Source: Bifidobacterium scaligerum (GTDB lineage Bacteria > Actinomycetota > Actinomycetes > Actinomycetales > Bifidobacteriaceae). Taken from it: a stretch of DNA of 64,000 nucleotides. Both the position numbers and the translations under genes were made by a program. The DNA lies in NCBI RefSeq assembly GCF_002802865.1, contig NZ_PGLQ01000001.1, positions 1 to 64,000 on the forward strand. Direction: 5' to 3'. How positions within the stretch are numbered: the first letter of the stretch is position 1; every line of letters begins with the position of its first letter. The notes under the pieces are model-generated. The model did no database searches and was not told the DNA's origin. It worked only from the letters and a program-made list of their open reading frames with translations. This document shows positions 37,214 through 47,037 of this stretch, one piece after another.

Positions 37214-38307
37214 TGGTGGATGTGACGACGATTCATCAGCCGGTGCTGCTCAACGATTGCGTGAATCTGATGGTGCCCGCGTTGCGCAGGGAAGGCGCGA
37301 TAGCGGTGGATTGCACCTTGGGGCTTGCCGGCCATTCCACGGCCTTCCTCAAAGCCGCTCCCTCGGCCACACTGATCGGCATTGATCGAGACAGTGAGGC
37401 TTTGGCGTTGGCGACTCAACGAATGGAACAGGAAGGTCTGGCGGACCGGTTCATACCGGTGCATGCCGCCTTCGACCAGCTTGACCAGGTGCTTGCCGAG
37501 CGCGGCATCGAACGAGTGGATGCCGTATTTATGGATCTTGGATTGTCCAGTCTGCAGATCGATGAAGCCGATCGCGGCTTCTCCTATTCCCATAATGCCC
37601 CACTCGATATGCGTATGGACGTCAGCCAGAGTTTGACCGCCGAGCAGATTCTTGCCACCTATGACGCCGCGGATTTGGCGCGTATCTTCACCCAGTACGG
37701 TGAAGAGCGCTTCTCGCGCCAGATCGCGCGCGAAATCGTCACCCGTCGTTCGCGCATGCCGCTGACCACCACAGGGCAGCTCAATCAGCTCGTCGACGAA
37801 GTGGTGCCACAGGCCCATCGTCCGGCCGGCAATCCCGCCAAGCGGGTGTTTCAGGCGCTTCGCATCGAAGTCAACGGCGAGTTGGACAAACTTGCATCCA
37901 CGCTGCCGCAGGCCGCGAACCGCCTCAATGTGGGTGGACGTTTGGTGGTCGAGTCCTACCATTCGTTGGAAGACAAAACCGTCAAATCATTCATGGCGCA
38001 GGGTTTACGCGTGGATGCGCCCGCCGGTATGCCGGTCATTCCGCCGGATGCGCAGCCGTTCTTCAAAGAACTCACCCGCGGTGCCATCAAGGCGGATGAC
38101 GAAGAGATCGCGTTCAACCCGCGGTCGGCCTCCGTCCGCTTGCGGGCCGTGGAAGTGAGCCGCCCGATCCCCGAACGGTGGAGAAGCCGCTTCGCCTATG
38201 ATGCGCAGCACCCCAACGAAAACGCACGGCGTTCGGGACGAAACCGAGCGCATGGCAGCCATACTGGCGGTCAGATGAACATCAAGAACCATACGAGGAG
38301 GGGCTGA
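37213..38307 (+). CDS. rsmH: 16S rRNA (cytosine1402-N4)-methyltransferase
   Basis: SAM-dependent methylation of C1402 in the ribosomal P site. 364 residues. Motifs include HQPVLLNDCVNLM, VDCTLGLAGHS, IGIDRDSEALALA, MDLGLSSLQIDEADRGFSY and SYHSLEDKTVKSFM. The C terminus has a basic tail (RRSGRNRAHGSH) beyond the family core. Translationally coupled to mraZ and followed seven bases later by ftsL. Confidence 0.96.
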   Translation: MVDVTTIHQPVLLNDCVNLMVPALRREGAIAVDCTLGLAGHSTAFLKAAPSATLIGIDRDSEALALATQRMEQEGLADRFIPVHAAFDQLDQVLAERGIERVDAVFMDLGLSSLQIDEADRGFSYSHNAPLDMRMDVSQSLTAEQILATYDAADLARIFTQYGEERFSRQIAREIVTRRSRMPLTTTGQLNQLVDEVVPQAHRPAGNPAKRVFQALRIEVNGELDKLASTLPQAANRLNVGGRLVVESYHSLEDKTVKSFMAQGLRVDAPAGMPVIPPDAQPFFKELTRGAIKADDEEIAFNPRSASVRLRAVEVSRPIPERWRSRFAYDAQHPNENARRSGRNRAHGSHTGGQMNIKNHTRRG

Positions 38308-38313
38308 AAGCCC

Positions 38314-38766
38314 ATGGCAATGGCACGAAGCATTCGGTCAAATGCGGCTCCGGCACACAATCGGCCCCAATCAAAAGCATCCACTACCTCCTCTCGTCCG
38401 GAACTGCGAGTCATTTCCAATCCGCGCCCTGAACCCAGCGGCAACGTGGTGACCCGGGTTCTGGAATGGACCCGCACACGTACTGCTCCGCTGGTGCACG
38501 TCATTATCGCCGTGGCGTTTCTTATGGCCACGCTGATCGGCGCGCTGATGTTGCGTACCCAGATGGTGCAGAACTCGTTCGAAGCGGCACAGATCGAGGC
38601 GAATATCAGCCGACTCACCCAGGACGTCGAGGACGATCAGGCCAAGCTGGATCAGCTGGTCGCTTCCCTCCCCGACAAGGCCAGCGATATGGGCATGGTT
38701 CCCCAGCAGGGATCCGTGTCCATCGATTTGAATGGATACCAATCCAGCAAAGGCGGAACCCAGTGA
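38314..38766 (+). CDS. ftsL: FtsL-like cell division protein
   Basis: A 150-residue bitopic membrane protein: a basic cytoplasmic N terminus (~1-60), one helix (APLVHVIIAVAFLMATLIGA), then a short coiled coil (AAQIEANISRLTQDVEDD) and a flexible tail. Sequence identity to FtsL is low as usual, but topology, the coiled coil and position between rsmH and ftsI identify it. It would form the FtsQ-FtsL-DivIC complex at the septum. AGGAGGGG precedes it, and its stop overlaps the ftsI GTG start. Confidence 0.85.
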   Translation: MAMARSIRSNAAPAHNRPQSKASTTSSRPELRVISNPRPEPSGNVVTRVLEWTRTRTAPLVHVIIAVAFLMATLIGALMLRTQMVQNSFEAAQIEANISRLTQDVEDDQAKLDQLVASLPDKASDMGMVPQQGSVSIDLNGYQSSKGGTQ

Positions 38767-40565
38767 AGACCTTGCAGCGTATCGTGCAGTTCGCGAAGGT
38801 GAAGACCTTCGCCTGCAAATGCATCGCCATTGGCGCGGCGCTGGCCGTGGTGGCCACGGCATGCTTGATTCAGCTGGCTTCCACGCAGCTTATCGGCGGC
38901 AGACAGACCGCTCAGGCCGCTACGGCCAGCCGTACGTTGACCGTGACACTCAGCGCGAAGCGCGGGCGTATTCTGGACACCAATGGAACGGTGCTCGCCC
39001 AGAGCGTCGAACGGTACACGATAGTGGGCAATCCGGAGGCCGCTCAGGAATTCAAACCGATCACCTGCAATGACGACACCCGTGACTACTGCCACGAGAT
39101 TGATGGCAAGCCGGTAGGTACCACCGGCGCGGCCGCAGTAGGACGTCTGCTTGCCAGTGTGCTTGACATGAATGCCATGGAACTTGGGGCGGCCCTGTCG
39201 GGTACCGGCCAATACGTGATTCTCAAGAAGGACGTCACGCCGCAAGTCAAGCGTAGCATCGAGGCCTTGCATCTGGGTGGCATCATATGGGGCGAGCTGA
39301 GCAGTGAACGACTGTATTCGGACGGTGATCTGATGGGGGCGTTGCTCGGCGGTGTCAATGATGAAGGCACCGGAGTAGCCGGTATCGAACAAATCGAAAA
39401 CGATGCCCTCACCGGCACCGACGGCCATGAGACCTATCAGCGTGGCAACGGTGGCGAGGAGATTCCCGGCACCATGACCGAATCGGTGGCCGCCAAAAAC
39501 GGCGATGACGTGAATCTGACCATCGATCGAGACGTTCAGTGGTATGTCAAAAAGACACTGAAGGAAGCCAAATCCAAATTTGGTGCCGCTTGGGCCATCG
39601 CTGTGGTGCAGGATGTCCAGACCGGTGAGATTATGGCTCTGGCCGACAGCGATGAGGTGACCGCCGGTACCGATGAGGCGAAGATGGGTACGTCCCGTGC
39701 GGTGTCCGAAACGTTCGAACCCGGCTCGGTGGGCAAGGTGATCTCCATGTCCGGCTATTTGCAGACGGGTCTGCACAAGATGACCGACCAGTTCACAGTG
39801 CCGGACCATATGACCGTGGAGGGGCAGACCTATCAGGATTCGTCCGACCATGGCACCCAGCGCTGGACGCTTGCCGGCATATTGCAGAACTCCTCGAACA
39901 TCGGCATGATCATGGCCGCCTCGAACTTCACCGACGAACAGCGTTATGAGTATCTGACCAAGTTCGGCATCGGCCAGTCCACCGGGCTCAACCTGCCTGG
40001 CGAATCAGCAGGCTGGCTGACCTCGGCTTCCGCGTGGGATCTGCGCACACGCAACACTGTGCTGTTCGGTCAGGGATATACGGTCAACATCATGCAGCTG
40101 AATAACGTGGTGGCCACGATAGCCAACAAAGGGGTCAAGGAGCAACAGTCCATCATCAAATCGACTACGGATGCCAACGGCACGACCACGCAGACCAAAA
40201 AGGGCGAATCTACGCGCATCATCGACGAGCAGGTGGCTTCGGATATGATGAATGCCATGGAATCGGTGGCGGAAAGCTACAGCAAATTCGTACACGTCGA
40301 TGGTTATCGTATGGCGGCCAAATCCGGTACCGCAGAAGTGCAGGGTTCCGACGGCAAATTGTCGTCCATCATCTCCGATTACTCCGTGGTGATTCCGGCG
40401 GACAATCCGCGCTATGCGGTCACCGTGGTGATGAAGGATCCTGACGGTACCTATGGTGGCCTGACCGCCGGCCCTGTGTCCGCACAGATTTGTGAGTTCC
40501 TTATGCAGAAGTATGAGGTGCCTGTATCCAGTGCCCGTAAAAATGCTATTCCAGTCACGTGGTGA
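38763..40565 (+). CDS. ftsI: Septal peptidoglycan transpeptidase (class B PBP, FtsI)
   Basis: A 600-residue transpeptidase that crosslinks septal peptidoglycan with FtsW. It has a short cytoplasmic part, one membrane anchor (AIGAALAVVATACLIQLAS), a PBP dimerisation domain (RGRILDTNGTVLAQSVERY) and the penicillin-binding domain. The active-site motifs are S322-V-G-K325, SSN in ILQNSSNIGM, and KSGT in MAAKSGTAEV. Start is GTG 38763, overlapping ftsL by four bases; a longer in-frame extension overlaps ftsL and is rejected. Confidence 0.94.
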   Translation: MKTLQRIVQFAKVKTFACKCIAIGAALAVVATACLIQLASTQLIGGRQTAQAATASRTLTVTLSAKRGRILDTNGTVLAQSVERYTIVGNPEAAQEFKPITCNDDTRDYCHEIDGKPVGTTGAAAVGRLLASVLDMNAMELGAALSGTGQYVILKKDVTPQVKRSIEALHLGGIIWGELSSERLYSDGDLMGALLGGVNDEGTGVAGIEQIENDALTGTDGHETYQRGNGGEEIPGTMTESVAAKNGDDVNLTIDRDVQWYVKKTLKEAKSKFGAAWAIAVVQDVQTGEIMALADSDEVTAGTDEAKMGTSRAVSETFEPGSVGKVISMSGYLQTGLHKMTDQFTVPDHMTVEGQTYQDSSDHGTQRWTLAGILQNSSNIGMIMAASNFTDEQRYEYLTKFGIGQSTGLNLPGESAGWLTSASAWDLRTRNTVLFGQGYTVNIMQLNNVVATIANKGVKEQQSIIKSTTDANGTTTQTKKGESTRIIDEQVASDMMNAMESVAESYSKFVHVDGYRMAAKSGTAEVQGSDGKLSSIISDYSVVIPADNPRYAVTVVMKDPDGTYGGLTAGPVSAQICEFLMQKYEVPVSSARKNAIPVTW

Positions 40566-40589
40566 AGTCCGAGGCGGAAAGGTGAAGTC

Positions 40590-41453
40590 ATGAGCGTAGT
40601 GAGCGAATCCATCGCCCAACGGGTGACCTTGGGCCTATTGGTTGAACAATATGGTTTTGAACTGGACCCGCCGTTCGCTTCGAACGTTACGGTGACTTCG
40701 TTGAGCGATGCCATGGATACGGTGTTTCCCGGTTCGTTGTTCGTCTGCCGGAAAACCACTGATCTGGCCTACGCCGAGCGGGCAGGGGCGTATGCGGCGT
40801 TGATGCCCCGTTCGATGAAAGGACAGGTGCACGCCGATATTCCGGTGCTGTACGGTGACTGCGATGATCGTGTTCTGGGCCAGCTCGCGTCAGGTCTTGC
40901 CGGAAACCCCTCCAACACCATGGCGGTGTTCGCGGTGACCGGGGTGGATGACGACACTATTGAGGCCGATGTATCGCAGCTTGCCGAATTCCTGCACATG
41001 CTAGGCAATCCGGTGGCGGTAATCTCCGCAGCCGGTTCCACCTCCATGACTCACACGATGGCCTTGAACTACCCATTGGGCATTCTTGACGTCGAACGCA
41101 CGTTGTCGGTATGCGCCGAGGACGGTGTGGCCGCGGTGATCGTGGCGTTGAACGACAGGACTCTGGCCAAGCACGCGCTGGCGTCGGTGAATGTGGATGT
41201 ATTGGGTGCTCAGCATGCGCAATTGATGGAGGATGTCGATGCGCTCAAAGAACGGTACTCATTCGTCGCCGATCAGAAATTGACCATGACCACTACGACG
41301 TTCGAATCCGACGAGATCGCAGCGGAATCCCCGGCCATGAACGATCGCGGACGGCTTGGACATCTGTCTTTGGCCGTGGCCATGGTACTGGCGGCCGGAG
41401 TGAGGAAGAACAATATACGAAGCGCTTTGCGCGTTGCCAGCAATCTGAAGTAA
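40590..41453 (+). CDS. Degenerate MurE-like protein (probable pseudoenzyme)
   Basis: 287 residues in the slot where murE normally sits. The N-terminal third resembles the MurE/MurF UDP-binding domain (TVTSLSDAMDTVFPGSLFVCRKTTD). The start of a Mur ligase central domain follows, but the ATP loop reads AVTGVDDDTIEA (~112-126) where active enzymes have TGTNGKTT, so the lysine and serine/threonine ligands are gone. The end (GRLGHLSLAVAMVLAAGVRKNNIRSAL) matches the end of the central domain, and the C-terminal ligase domain is absent. The frame is intact with a good ribosome site, so it is likely expressed. Active murE must be elsewhere. Confidence 0.75.
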   Translation: MSVVSESIAQRVTLGLLVEQYGFELDPPFASNVTVTSLSDAMDTVFPGSLFVCRKTTDLAYAERAGAYAALMPRSMKGQVHADIPVLYGDCDDRVLGQLASGLAGNPSNTMAVFAVTGVDDDTIEADVSQLAEFLHMLGNPVAVISAAGSTSMTHTMALNYPLGILDVERTLSVCAEDGVAAVIVALNDRTLAKHALASVNVDVLGAQHAQLMEDVDALKERYSFVADQKLTMTTTTFESDEIAAESPAMNDRGRLGHLSLAVAMVLAAGVRKNNIRSALRVASNLK

Positions 41454-41623
41454 CGATCTGAGCCAAGGAGAGTATCCCGGTCGGGTGCCGAGACCGGCAA
41501 GGAAGAACGTCATAACAGTCGGCGGCACCATTGGCGAGCGGCATGCTCACCGTCAGACGGAGCAGCCGACAGCGCGGTGAGACGGCAGGAACGTAAGAAC
41601 AACGCAGGGAAGGAATGAGGAAC

Positions 41624-43096
41624 ATGGTTCCCATGAATGTGGAGGAGATCGCCGAGGCGGTCAACGGACGGTTGGTCGCAGGACCGGCGTCGGAGCGCTT
41701 GGCCACCAGCGCGGTGAGCGACTCCCGGCAGGCTGGCGAAGGATCGGTATTCGTGGCCATCAAGGGCGAGCGCGTGGATGGCCATGATTTCGTGCCCGCC
41801 GTAGCCGCGCAAGGTGCGGTGGCGGCCATTGTGGATCATGAGGTTGCCGATGCCGCCTTGTCTCAGATCGTGGTGGAGGACACCGTCGAGGCGCTGGGTG
41901 AACTGGCTAAGCACAATATTGAACGCAGACGCGCGTTGGATACGGATTTCGACATCATCGGTCTGACCGGCTCGGTGGGCAAAACCACTACCAAGGATCT
42001 GCTCGCCGCACTGCTTGCACATGTAGGCCCCACGGTTGCGCCGGTCGGTTCGTTCAACAACGAGATCGGTTTGCCTCTGACCGCATTGAAGGTAGATGAG
42101 CGCACCCGGTTCTTCGTGGCGGAGATGGGCGCCAGTCACCTTGGTGAAATCGCTCGGCTGACGCGTATCGCCCCGCCTGATACGGCCATTGTGCTTAAGG
42201 TGGGTGTGGCTCATCTTGGTGAATTCGGCTCCCGGGAGCGTATCGCCCAAGCGAAAAGCGAGATCGTCAAGGGCCTGTTGCCCGGTGGCACTGCAGTGCT
42301 GAACGCCGATGATGAACATGTGGTGCCGATGGCTTCTTTGGCTGTCGGGCCGGTGCTATGGTTCGGCCTTGACCGTACGCGCGACGGTGAAGTGAGCGCG
42401 GAGAACATCACCTCCGACCATGCCGATCATGCGCAATTCACCTTGCAGAACGCTCAGGGCGACACGGTGCAGGTGCATCTGGGCATACCGGGACGTCACA
42501 ATGTGATGAATGCGTTGGCCGCCGCCACAGTGGCGATGCGTTATAGCATGACCATGAATGAAGTGGCTGATGTGCTGGCCGCACAGCACGTGATCAGCCC
42601 GCATCGTATGGCATTGTCTACGGTGAAGCGTCAGGATGCCTCGTTCACCTTGATTGATGATTCCTTCAACGCCAATCCCGATTCGATGAAGGCCGGTCTT
42701 GACGGTCTCAAGGCATGGACCAGTGCCGACGGCGGCACTCCGTTCCGAGTGGCGTTGCTGGGCGCCATGCTGGAGTTGGGGCCCGATGAGAGTGCGTTGC
42801 ATGCGTCCGTGGGCTCGTATGCCGCGGGACTAGGACTGGACGCCATCATCGCTGTGGGGTCCGACCATGATGCTCATCTGGATGCCATGGCCGAGGCTTT
42901 GGCCCAAGGTGCACAGCAGGATACCGGTGATGCATCCGATGCATCTCACACCACTGTCGAATGCGTTCATGGCATTGATCAGGCTGAGCGTCTGGTGCTG
43001 GCTATGGCCGATGAACATCCGGATACCGTGGTGTTGCTCAAAGGATCCCATGCCTCAGGCCTGAGCGCCCTTGCCGAACGTTGGACAAGCAACTGA
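41624..43096 (+). CDS. murF: UDP-MurNAc-tripeptide--D-Ala-D-Ala ligase
   Basis: Adds D-alanyl-D-alanine to the UDP-muramyl tripeptide, completing the pentapeptide. About 490 residues with the three Mur domains: N-terminal VSDSRQAGEGSVFVAI, ATP loop LTGSVGKTTTKDLLA (~113-125), FVAEMGASHLGEIARL, and C-terminal DDSFNANPDSMKAGL. In-frame ATGs exist at 41615, 41624 and 41633; 41624 has AAGGA at a suitable distance, while 41615 has none. It follows the MurE-like gene after a 170-base gap. Confidence 0.95.
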   Translation: MVPMNVEEIAEAVNGRLVAGPASERLATSAVSDSRQAGEGSVFVAIKGERVDGHDFVPAVAAQGAVAAIVDHEVADAALSQIVVEDTVEALGELAKHNIERRRALDTDFDIIGLTGSVGKTTTKDLLAALLAHVGPTVAPVGSFNNEIGLPLTALKVDERTRFFVAEMGASHLGEIARLTRIAPPDTAIVLKVGVAHLGEFGSRERIAQAKSEIVKGLLPGGTAVLNADDEHVVPMASLAVGPVLWFGLDRTRDGEVSAENITSDHADHAQFTLQNAQGDTVQVHLGIPGRHNVMNALAAATVAMRYSMTMNEVADVLAAQHVISPHRMALSTVKRQDASFTLIDDSFNANPDSMKAGLDGLKAWTSADGGTPFRVALLGAMLELGPDESALHASVGSYAAGLGLDAIIAVGSDHDAHLDAMAEALAQGAQQDTGDASDASHTTVECVHGIDQAERLVLAMADEHPDTVVLLKGSHASGLSALAERWTSN

Positions 43097-43146
43097 TGCA
43101 GCTGGCATAGTCTGTACGAAGAACGAACGAGAAAGAGAAGCCGCAC

Positions 43147-44253
43147 GTGATTGCTCTGATCATTGGAATGTTGGTGTCGTTGATCGTCACCTTGGTCGGC
43201 ACGCCGATGCTGATACGTTTGGTGCACCGGCTGCATTACGGACAGTACATCCGTCAGGATGGCCCTAAGTCTCATCTGGTCAAGCGTGGAACACCTACGC
43301 TGGGTGGGGTAGTCATCAATTTCGCGATCCTTTTGGGATGGGCCTCATCTGCGCTGTACCGGTACCTTCATTCGGGCGATGTGCCCTCATGGTCCGCGAT
43401 ACTGGTGCTGTTCGCCATGATGTCCATGGGCGTGCTGGGCTTCATCGATGATTTCGCCAAGGTGCGCAAGAAGCAGAACGAAGGATTGTCTGTGGCCGGC
43501 AAATTCATCGGCCAGTTCATCTTCGCCACCGTATATGCCGTATTGGCGCTGCTGATTCCCACCAAAACGGGATTCCCTAGCGCGCAGGCGGGTATCAGTT
43601 TCATTGAAAAGCCGTTCTTCAGCTTCGATTTTGCCGGACGTGCCGTGTCGATCGTGCTGTTCGTGATCTGGGTGAACTTCCTGATGGCCGCGTGGACGAA
43701 TGCGGTGAACCTGACCGACGGATTGGACGGACTGGCCGCCGGGTCGTCCATGATCGCCTTCACTGGTTTTGGCGTCATCGCATTCTGGGAAAGCTATCAC
43801 ATTAAAGGCGGAAGCCATGGCGGTTACTCGTACGCTGTTTCGGATCCGTTGGATCTGACCGTTATCGCGATCTGCGCGGCCGTGGCCTGCTTTGGTTTCC
43901 TGTGGTACAACTCGAATCCTGCTTCCATCTTCATGGGAGACACCGGCTCGTTGGCGCTTGGCGGATTGTTCGCCGCACTGTCGATCGCCACGCATACGGA
44001 GTTCCTTGCCGTGATTCTGGGCGGCCTGTACGTCATGGAGGCAATGAGCGATGTCATTCAGGTGGGATACTTCAAGATGACCCACAAACGTGTGTTCAAG
44101 ATGGCGCCTATCCATCATCACTTCGAGCTGAAGGGATGGACGGAAACCAAGGTGGTGGTACGTTTCTGGATGATCGAACTCATCTTCGTGCTGCTTGCCC
44201 TGACCATTTTCTATGGCGATTGGGTGACCCGGTCTGGTCTGCTATTCAGCTGA
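43147..44253 (+). CDS. mraY: Phospho-MurNAc-pentapeptide transferase
   Basis: Transfers phospho-MurNAc-pentapeptide to undecaprenyl phosphate, making lipid I. 368 residues with about ten membrane helices. Conserved cytoplasmic motifs are GTPTLGGVV, NLTDGLDGLAAGSS with the catalytic Asp cluster, and FMGDTGSLALGG plus PIHHHFEL. Start is GTG 43147 behind AGAAAGAGAAG. Located between murF and murD. Confidence 0.96.
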   Translation: MIALIIGMLVSLIVTLVGTPMLIRLVHRLHYGQYIRQDGPKSHLVKRGTPTLGGVVINFAILLGWASSALYRYLHSGDVPSWSAILVLFAMMSMGVLGFIDDFAKVRKKQNEGLSVAGKFIGQFIFATVYAVLALLIPTKTGFPSAQAGISFIEKPFFSFDFAGRAVSIVLFVIWVNFLMAAWTNAVNLTDGLDGLAAGSSMIAFTGFGVIAFWESYHIKGGSHGGYSYAVSDPLDLTVIAICAAVACFGFLWYNSNPASIFMGDTGSLALGGLFAALSIATHTEFLAVILGGLYVMEAMSDVIQVGYFKMTHKRVFKMAPIHHHFELKGWTETKVVVRFWMIELIFVLLALTIFYGDWVTRSGLLFS

Positions 44254-44371
44254 CGGCATCAGGAACCGATATGGATCGAGGGCATCGGAACACAGAGCGA
44301 ATCTACGAGGTCGAATACATGGGGCTTGCCGCGGTTCTACCGCGTGAAAACTCCAATTGCAAGGAGGAACA

Positions 44372-45817
44372 ATGCAGGTAGCAGGTACAACAGTGGTCAT
44401 CGCCGGATTGGGGGTATCCGGCACGTCGTTGGCCCAGGTGTTGCGTGAGCGCGGCGCCCATGTGATCGGCGTCGATGAACGCAAACCGGAAGCGGATCTG
44501 AAGAGCTTTGATGAGGTGGACTGGCAGAACGTCGACTATGTGATGGCCTCGCCGGTGTTCAACCCCCGCACGCCGTTCATCGTGGAGGCCCAGCGACGTG
44601 GCATCCCGGTGATGAGCGAGGTGGAGTTCGCATGGCGCCTGCGTGTGGATAATGTTCGCACCGGCAAGCCGGCCCCTTGGATCGGCATCACTGGCACCAA
44701 CGGCAAGACCTCCACCACGGAGATGACTTCGGCCATGCTGACCGCCTGCGGATTGGATGCGCCGACGGCTGGCAATATCGCCTCTGGAGACATGTCGATG
44801 AGTCTGTCCCGTTGCGCCACGAATCCGGAACATGATGTGCTCTGCGTCGAGTTGAGCTCCTTCCAGCTGCATTTCACCGATTCTCTGGAATTGGAATGCG
44901 CCGCGATCACCAATATCGCCGACGATCATCTGGATTGGCATGGTGGACGTGAACGCTACGCCGCCGACAAGGCAAAAGTGTTCCACCGCGCCCGTAAAGT
45001 CGTCGTCTACAATGCGCAGGATGCTCAGGTCACTGCACTGGCTCTGGCGGCCGAAACGGCTGAAGGATGCCGCAAAGTAGGCTTTACTCTGGAGCCGCCC
45101 GAAGCCGGACAGATCGGCATCGCTGACGGGTGGATTGTGGACAAAAGCGGCGTGGCCGGCGGGTCAGCCGAGTCGCCACGTCGCCTCGCTCCCATCCGCG
45201 AGTTCACGCATCTGGCGGAACCGGACGGTTCTCTGTATCCTCATCTGGTGGCGGACGCACTAACCGCCTTGGCTCTGGTGCTGGGCCATGGTGCGGATCT
45301 TGATACCGCGCTTGCCGCGTTACGTGAATTCAAGCCCGGCGGCCATCGCATCCAGACCGTGGCTGAAGCGAAACTTGCTGACGGCACCGTTCGCTTTGTG
45401 GATGATTCCAAAGCCACGAACGCGCATGCCGCGCACGCATCGCTGTCCAGCTTCCCCGCCAAGTCCGTGATCTGGATTGCCGGAGGACTCGCCAAAGGCA
45501 GCCGATTCGAGGATCTGGTCAAGAATCAGGCGCATACCATCAAGGCTGCCGTAATCATCGGCCGTGATCAGGCGCCGATGATCGAGGCTTTCGCCAGCCA
45601 AGCACCGGAAATTCCGACTACCGTGATCGACCCGACAGACAACGCGACGGTGATGGATCGTGCGGTCGAGGCCGCCGGCAACTATGCGGCCGGTGGAGAC
45701 GTGGTGCTGATGGCCCCGGCCTGTGCCTCAATGGACCAGTTCGTCTCCTATGCGGATCGCGGCAACCGATTTGCCAAGGCCGCCAAGACGTGGAGCGAGG
45801 TGCATGGTCTTCACTGA
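44372..45817 (+). CDS. murD: UDP-MurNAc-L-alanine--D-glutamate ligase
   Basis: Adds D-glutamate to UDP-MurNAc-L-alanine. 481 residues. The N-terminal Rossmann-like domain starts [17 protein letters not shown]; the ATP loop is [14 protein letters not shown] (~104-117); the C-terminal [11 protein letters not shown] block binds the nucleotide/amino acid. AAGGAGG at 44361-44367 fixes ATG 44372. The ftsW start lies inside its 3' end (14-base overlap). Confidence 0.95.
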   Translation: MQVAGTTVVIAGLGVSGTSLAQVLRERGAHVIGVDERKPEADLKSFDEVDWQNVDYVMASPVFNPRTPFIVEAQRRGIPVMSEVEFAWRLRVDNVRTGKPAPWIGITGTNGKTSTTEMTSAMLTACGLDAPTAGNIASGDMSMSLSRCATNPEHDVLCVELSSFQLHFTDSLELECAAITNIADDHLDWHGGRERYAADKAKVFHRARKVVVYNAQDAQVTALALAAETAEGCRKVGFTLEPPEAGQIGIADGWIVDKSGVAGGSAESPRRLAPIREFTHLAEPDGSLYPHLVADALTALALVLGHGADLDTALAALREFKPGGHRIQTVAEAKLADGTVRFVDDSKATNAHAAHASLSSFPAKSVIWIAGGLAKGSRFEDLVKNQAHTIKAAVIIGRDQAPMIEAFASQAPEIPTTVIDPTDNATVMDRAVEAAGNYAAGGDVVLMAPACASMDQFVSYADRGNRFAKAAKTWSEVHGLH

Positions 45818-47021
45818 GTCCTCCACGCGCAAAATACGCAGAACACCGGAAGAACCGGCCCTGACCATTACCGATTACACCGGGTGGCGGAGCCTGCTCA
45901 ACCCATTGTGGTGCTATCACGGCTTCCGTATGGCAGTGGTGGGACTGACCTGCTTCGGCCTGATCATGGTGTTCTCCAGCTCCACCGTCACCATGACGGC
46001 GCAAGGAAGGTCGCCATTCGTACAGCTCATCAGCCAAGGAGGGTTCTGCCTGATAGGTCTGCTGGCGGGATTCTTCGTGATGATCATGCCGGTGAAATTC
46101 TGGAAGCATGCCGGTGCCATGTTCGTGATTGCCTCTCTGATCGTGCAGGCTCTGACCTTCACGCCGCTGGGCATTGATGTATACGGCAACAAGGGTTGGC
46201 TGAATCTGGGCTTCACTACGGTGCAGCCAGCGGAATTCATGAAATTCGCCATGTGCGTTTGGTTGCCTTCGGCGTTGCGCGTATGCGCTCTGAGATACCG
46301 GCGTGAGGGGATGAAAGCCTACCGTGCTCCGATCCTGATCTATGCAGCCGGTTTGGGCCTTGTCGTCGGGGGCAAGGATCTGGGCACCGCCATGATTTTG
46401 GGATTCATCGGCGTAGTGGCTTTTCTGGTGGCTGGATTCCCTGGCAAGTGGATGGCCGCCGGCGTTGTGGCACTTGTGGTTATGGTGGCCGTGCTGGCGA
46501 TTTCCAGTCCTAACCGTATGAGGCGCATTCTGGCCACGTACGGTGATTGCACAGCCGCCGATGCGCAAACGGTTTGCTACCAGTCCACACATGCGAAATA
46601 CGCCATCGCCTCCGGTGGTTTCCTTGGCGTGGGTATTGGCAACTCGCGTGAGAAGTGGAACTATCTGCCAGCCGCGCATAACGACTTCATCTTCGCCATC
46701 ATTGGCGAGGAGACCGGATTCGTCGGTTGTGCCGTTGTGCTGTTGTTCTTCATGATTCTTGGATGGTGCATGATCGTCATCGCTCTGCAGGTCAACGACC
46801 GCTATGTGGCCATGGTACTCATGTGCGTCACCATCTGGATCGTCGGTCAGGCCATGGTGAACATCGGCGTGGTCGTAGGAGTGTTTCCGGTGCTCGGTGT
46901 ACCGATGCCATTTGTCTCGGCCGGCGGTTCGTCGATGATCATGTGTCTGATGGCCGCAGGACTGGTTGTGGGGCTTATGCGCTCGCAGCCGCAGATCCGG
47001 CAGGCCAGGCAAAGCGCGTAG
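45804..47021 (+). CDS. ftsW: Septal peptidoglycan polymerase FtsW (SEDS family)
   Basis: A 405-residue SEDS glycosyltransferase with about ten helices that polymerises lipid II at the septum together with FtsI. Signatures: helix 1 [21 protein letters not shown] with the catalytic-loop Asp, [16 protein letters not shown] and the C-terminal [17 protein letters not shown] 45804 lies within murD, implying translational coupling. The position between murD and murG is classical for ftsW rather than rodA. Confidence 0.94.
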   Translation: MVFTESSTRKIRRTPEEPALTITDYTGWRSLLNPLWCYHGFRMAVVGLTCFGLIMVFSSSTVTMTAQGRSPFVQLISQGGFCLIGLLAGFFVMIMPVKFWKHAGAMFVIASLIVQALTFTPLGIDVYGNKGWLNLGFTTVQPAEFMKFAMCVWLPSALRVCALRYRREGMKAYRAPILIYAAGLGLVVGGKDLGTAMILGFIGVVAFLVAGFPGKWMAAGVVALVVMVAVLAISSPNRMRRILATYGDCTAADAQTVCYQSTHAKYAIASGGFLGVGIGNSREKWNYLPAAHNDFIFAIIGEETGFVGCAVVLLFFMILGWCMIVIALQVNDRYVAMVLMCVTIWIVGQAMVNIGVVVGVFPVLGVPMPFVSAGGSSMIMCLMAAGLVVGLMRSQPQIRQARQSA

Positions 47022-47037
47022 AGTACACTCGATAACC

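Noticed and set aside
46966-47037. Upstream extension of murG in frame into ftsW
   Set aside because: The extension is the ftsW coding sequence read in another frame and lacks MurG similarity; [14 protein letters not shown] is the natural start.
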